Shown here one piece after another: positions 37,493-39,408 of a DNA stretch of 39,408 bases. The stretch is from Betaproteobacteria bacterium (GTDB taxonomy: Bacteria; Pseudomonadota; Gammaproteobacteria; Burkholderiales; Thiobacillaceae): positions 1 to 39,408 of the forward strand of contig VGVU01000001.1 of NCBI GenBank assembly GCA_016873905.1, written 5' to 3'. Positions within the stretch are counted from its first letter, which is position 1. Each line of letters opens with the position of its first letter. The translations under genes were made by a program, and so were the position numbers. The notes under the pieces are model-generated. The model saw only the letters and a program-made list of their open reading frames with translations, searched no databases and was not told the DNA's origin.

Positions 37493-37497
37493 GAATC

Positions 37498-37572
37498 TGG
37501 CTGGGGAGGTAGGGATCGAACCTACGAATGCCGGAATCAAAATCCGGTGCCTTACCACTTGGCGACTCCCCA
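37498..37572 (-). tRNA. tRNA-Gln (anticodon TTG)
   Basis: Acceptor TGGGGAG/CTCCCCA, anticodon stem CCGGA/TCCGG around TTTTGAT with anticodon TTG, T-arm GTAGGTTCGATCCCTAC, discriminator G and encoded CCA. It begins 6 bases after the ispE stop with no separate promoter that I can see, so it is probably processed from the ispE transcript. Confidence 0.98.
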
Positions 37573-37578
37573 AGCGTT

Positions 37579-38430
37579 TCAAACGATTCCGAACAACGGA
37601 TGCTGATCGAGACCGTCTGCAACAAACCCGTGCATCCCGGATGGCCGAATAGCGAACACCCGTTCTGCGTCTTCACGGCTGGCAAATGCAGCAAAGCAAC
37701 ACGCCCCTGATCCGGTCATGCGCGCCGCACCGTACTGACCTAGCCAGTCCAATGCCGCTGCCACTTCCGGGTATAACCGAGCCACCAAGGGCTCCAAGTC
37801 ATTGTGGGTCCTGTCGTCCTGCCAAGCACCCTCCGTGAGGGGCGTAATTGTGAGGCGAGGCGTGTCCCGTGTCAATTCCGGATGTGAAAAAACCCCCTGT
37901 GTCGATACCGAAACAGGGGGGATCAGTACCACATAGGTCGCCGGTGCAAGGGGTAGGGGCTGGAATACCTCGCCCACGCCCTCGGCAAAGGCCGTCTGGC
38001 CATAGATAAAAACCGGCACATCGGCACCCAACTGCAGCCCAAGCTCCTGCAAAGTCGCTCGCGACAGCCCCAATTCCCAGAGCTGGTTAAGGGCCATCAG
38101 CACGGTTGCCGCATCTGAACTACCGCCCCCCAGGCCGCCGCCCATGGGCAGGCGCTTGATCAGCCGAATATCCGCCCCCAGGCCGCAGCCCGTATGGGCC
38201 TGCAGCAGACGCGCGGCCCGCCAGCACAGATCGTGTTCCTGCGCGACACCCGGCAGCGGTTCGACAAGGACAATCTGGCCATCCGCCCGTGGCGTGATTT
38301 CCAGTTCATCCCCGTAGTCCAGAAAGCGGAAAACGGTCTGCAGCTCGTGATATCCGTTCGCTCGCCGCCCCACCACATGCAAAAACAGGTTGAGTTTGGC
38401 CGGGGCGGGATAGAACCGCCCCACATTCAT
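37579..38430 (-). CDS. ispE: 4-diphosphocytidyl-2-C-methyl-D-erythritol kinase
   Basis: IspE (283 residues from the chosen start) phosphorylates CDP-methylerythritol in the MEP pathway to isoprenoids. It is a GHMP kinase: PAPAKLNLFLHV near the start with catalytic Lys12, the ATP loop PMGGGLGGGSSDA at 95-107 and catalytic Asp137 in GADVPVF. The glycine motif MTGSGACCFA lies near the C-terminus. The chosen ATG overlaps the lolB stop (ATGA), the usual coupling; an ATG four codons earlier is possible. lolB-ispE-prs is a common order in Beta- and Gammaproteobacteria. Confidence 0.96.
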   Translation of the reverse strand: MNVGRFYPAPAKLNLFLHVVGRRANGYHELQTVFRFLDYGDELEITPRADGQIVLVEPLPGVAQEHDLCWRAARLLQAHTGCGLGADIRLIKRLPMGGGLGGGSSDAATVLMALNQLWELGLSRATLQELGLQLGADVPVFIYGQTAFAEGVGEVFQPLPLAPATYVVLIPPVSVSTQGVFSHPELTRDTPRLTITPLTEGAWQDDRTHNDLEPLVARLYPEVAAALDWLGQYGAARMTGSGACCFAAFASREDAERVFAIRPSGMHGFVADGLDQHPLFGIV

Positions 38431-39020
38431 GGCAGGGTCCATTGATCCACCACCAGACGCAACTCCATGTCTGCACCGCGCCGGGCGACCAGCTTCCCGG
38501 GCAGGAAACGCCCGGCAACCGGTTGATAGCGCTGAAAGTCAATCCGCCAGCCATCCTGTTCCAGATGCGCCAGACGACCTTCACTATCGTATTCGCGGCG
38601 ACTGGGCTCACCCGCTCGCCCCGTCCCGGCCAACCACCACGGCAAATACTCCAGAGGCAACTTGAAACCCAGCATTTGATCCAAGCCACTCAAACCGGAC
38701 TCCGTCACGGTGCGCTGGCCCTTGTGGTCAACCACTTCGATGCGCTCGCCCATACGCAGGATCTCGGCGACCGCTCCCCCCATCGGGGTCGTAACCGATA
38801 TCTGGTCGCCTGCACCCCGGCGCGTCCAGCGCAAGCCGCCCGACACAATCTCGTCAGCAGCGCGCAGGGACAGGCGTCCCTCCAGGGTAAATTCACTCAG
38901 GGGCTGCACCACCGGAACCGGTGAGTCCACGGTCAACGGCGCCGGCGGAGGCGTCGAACAGCCCCCGAGCGCGATCAGCGCCCCCAGCCAAACAACACGG
39001 GAAAAAGGGACGCGCAACAA
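38427..39020 (-). CDS. lolB: Outer-membrane lipoprotein LolB
   Basis: LolB (197 residues) receives lipoproteins from LolA and inserts them in the outer membrane. The N-terminus is a lipoprotein signal peptide: basic start, hydrophobic VVWLGALIAL and lipobox LGGC with Cys21 as the lipidated residue. The mature protein contains FTLEGRLSLRAADEIVSG and WTRRGAGDQISVTTPMGG, as in LolB. The start is a TTG (a second TTG follows at once), with no ATG before the signal peptide. It follows the TPR gene after 2 bases and overlaps ispE by 4. Confidence 0.9.
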   Translation of the reverse strand: MLRVPFSRVVWLGALIALGGCSTPPPAPLTVDSPVPVVQPLSEFTLEGRLSLRAADEIVSGGLRWTRRGAGDQISVTTPMGGAVAEILRMGERIEVVDHKGQRTVTESGLSGLDQMLGFKLPLEYLPWWLAGTGRAGEPSRREYDSEGRLAHLEQDGWRIDFQRYQPVAGRFLPGKLVARRGADMELRLVVDQWTLP

Positions 39021-39022
39021 AA

Positions 39023-39408
39023 TCAGCGGCGCTCCAGGGCGTTGCGCAGCAGGGTGTTGTCCGGAGCAGACTTAAGGGCGTCCTTCCAGACATCGCGGGC
39101 CTCCGCGTGCAGCCCCTTGGCCCACAAGGCCTCACCCAGATGGCCGGCCACCTCCGGGTCCTGCATCACGGCATAGGCCTTGCGCAACCAGCGAATCGCT
39201 TCGTCCAGATGGCCGGCCTTGAAATGAGCCCAGCCCATGCTATCCAGGATGAAACCATCACCCGGCGACAGTTCTAGCGCCTTTTCCAGCAAGACAATCG
39301 CCTCCAGCGGACGATTCAGCCGATCCGCCAGCGTATAACCCAAGGCATTGTAGGCATGGGCATGTTGAGGTTTGAGCGCAATCAGACGCCGCAACCCCTG
39401 CTCGGCCA
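39023..39408 (-). CDS. TPR-repeat protein, C-terminal part (cut by window edge)
   Basis: The last 127 or so residues of a tetratricopeptide-repeat protein are visible; the frame runs open to the window edge, so the start is outside. Repeats show the pattern HAYNALGYTLADRLNRPLEA, GDGFILDSMGWAHFKAGHLD and PEVAGHLGEALWAKGLHAEA, each about 34 residues, which fit TPR helices. TPR proteins of this kind often precede lolB in Betaproteobacteria. The role is unknown; the context hints at envelope assembly, but this is inference only. Confidence 0.85.
   Translation of the reverse strand, partial: AEQGLRRLIALKPQHAHAYNALGYTLADRLNRPLEAIVLLEKALELSPGDGFILDSMGWAHFKAGHLDEAIRWLRKAYAVMQDPEVAGHLGEALWAKGLHAEARDVWKDALKSAPDNTLLRNALERR

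Overview
The window is a housekeeping chromosomal segment of a Betaproteobacterium. The lineage call rests on gene order (ispE, tRNA-Gln, prs, rplY, pth, ychF, then tRNA-Tyr, -Gly, -Thr, tuf, tRNA-Trp, secE, nusG) and on protein signatures, such as DQTNPLSE in the rifampicin region of RpoB and GSIGMAQDPGRVF in ribosomal protein L3. I cannot place it reliably below class level.

Almost everything is read on the minus strand, so transcription runs from high to low coordinates. From the right edge: a TPR protein fragment, lolB, ispE, tRNA-Gln, a strong terminator, prs, rplY, pth and ychF; a stable-RNA/EF-Tu block (tRNA-Tyr, tRNA-Gly, tRNA-Thr, tuf, tRNA-Trp); secE-nusG; rplK-rplA; rplJ-rplL with an L10-type mRNA leader; rpoB-rpoC; the str block (rpsL, rpsG, fusA, a second tuf); and the S10, spc and alpha blocks (rpsJ to rplQ) without any interrupting gene. 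A terminator follows rplQ. Beyond it lies a SAM hydroxide adenosyltransferase gene. It converges, with overlapping stop codons, on two plus-strand genes: the 3' part of uvrA and an RsuA-family pseudouridine synthase.

Together these genes make the ribosome, the core RNA polymerase, elongation factors, the Sec channel, four amino-acid classes of tRNA and several supply or quality-control enzymes: PRPP synthase, peptidyl-tRNA hydrolase and the YchF ATPase. Reading the spacers shows five good sigma70-type promoter candidates, upstream of tRNA-Tyr, rpsL, rplC, rplN and rpsM. Several have their -35 or -10 element on or next to the stop codon of the gene before. The spacers also hold several hairpins (the rpsL leader, the rpsJ-rplC leader, rplL-rpoB, tuf-tRNA-Trp, tRNA-Gln-prs, prs-rplY).

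Points that differ from the E. coli model are a four-cysteine (zinc-type) S4, no infA between secY and rpmJ, a very short rpsM leader, no room for an S10 leader or an S7 intercistronic site, and two tuf genes that match exactly between start and stop codon. I found no CRISPR array, insertion sequence, prophage, defence system or other clearly novel system. The least-explained DNA is the set of structured spacers in the ribosomal protein operons. No stretch longer than 300 bases lacks a gene.
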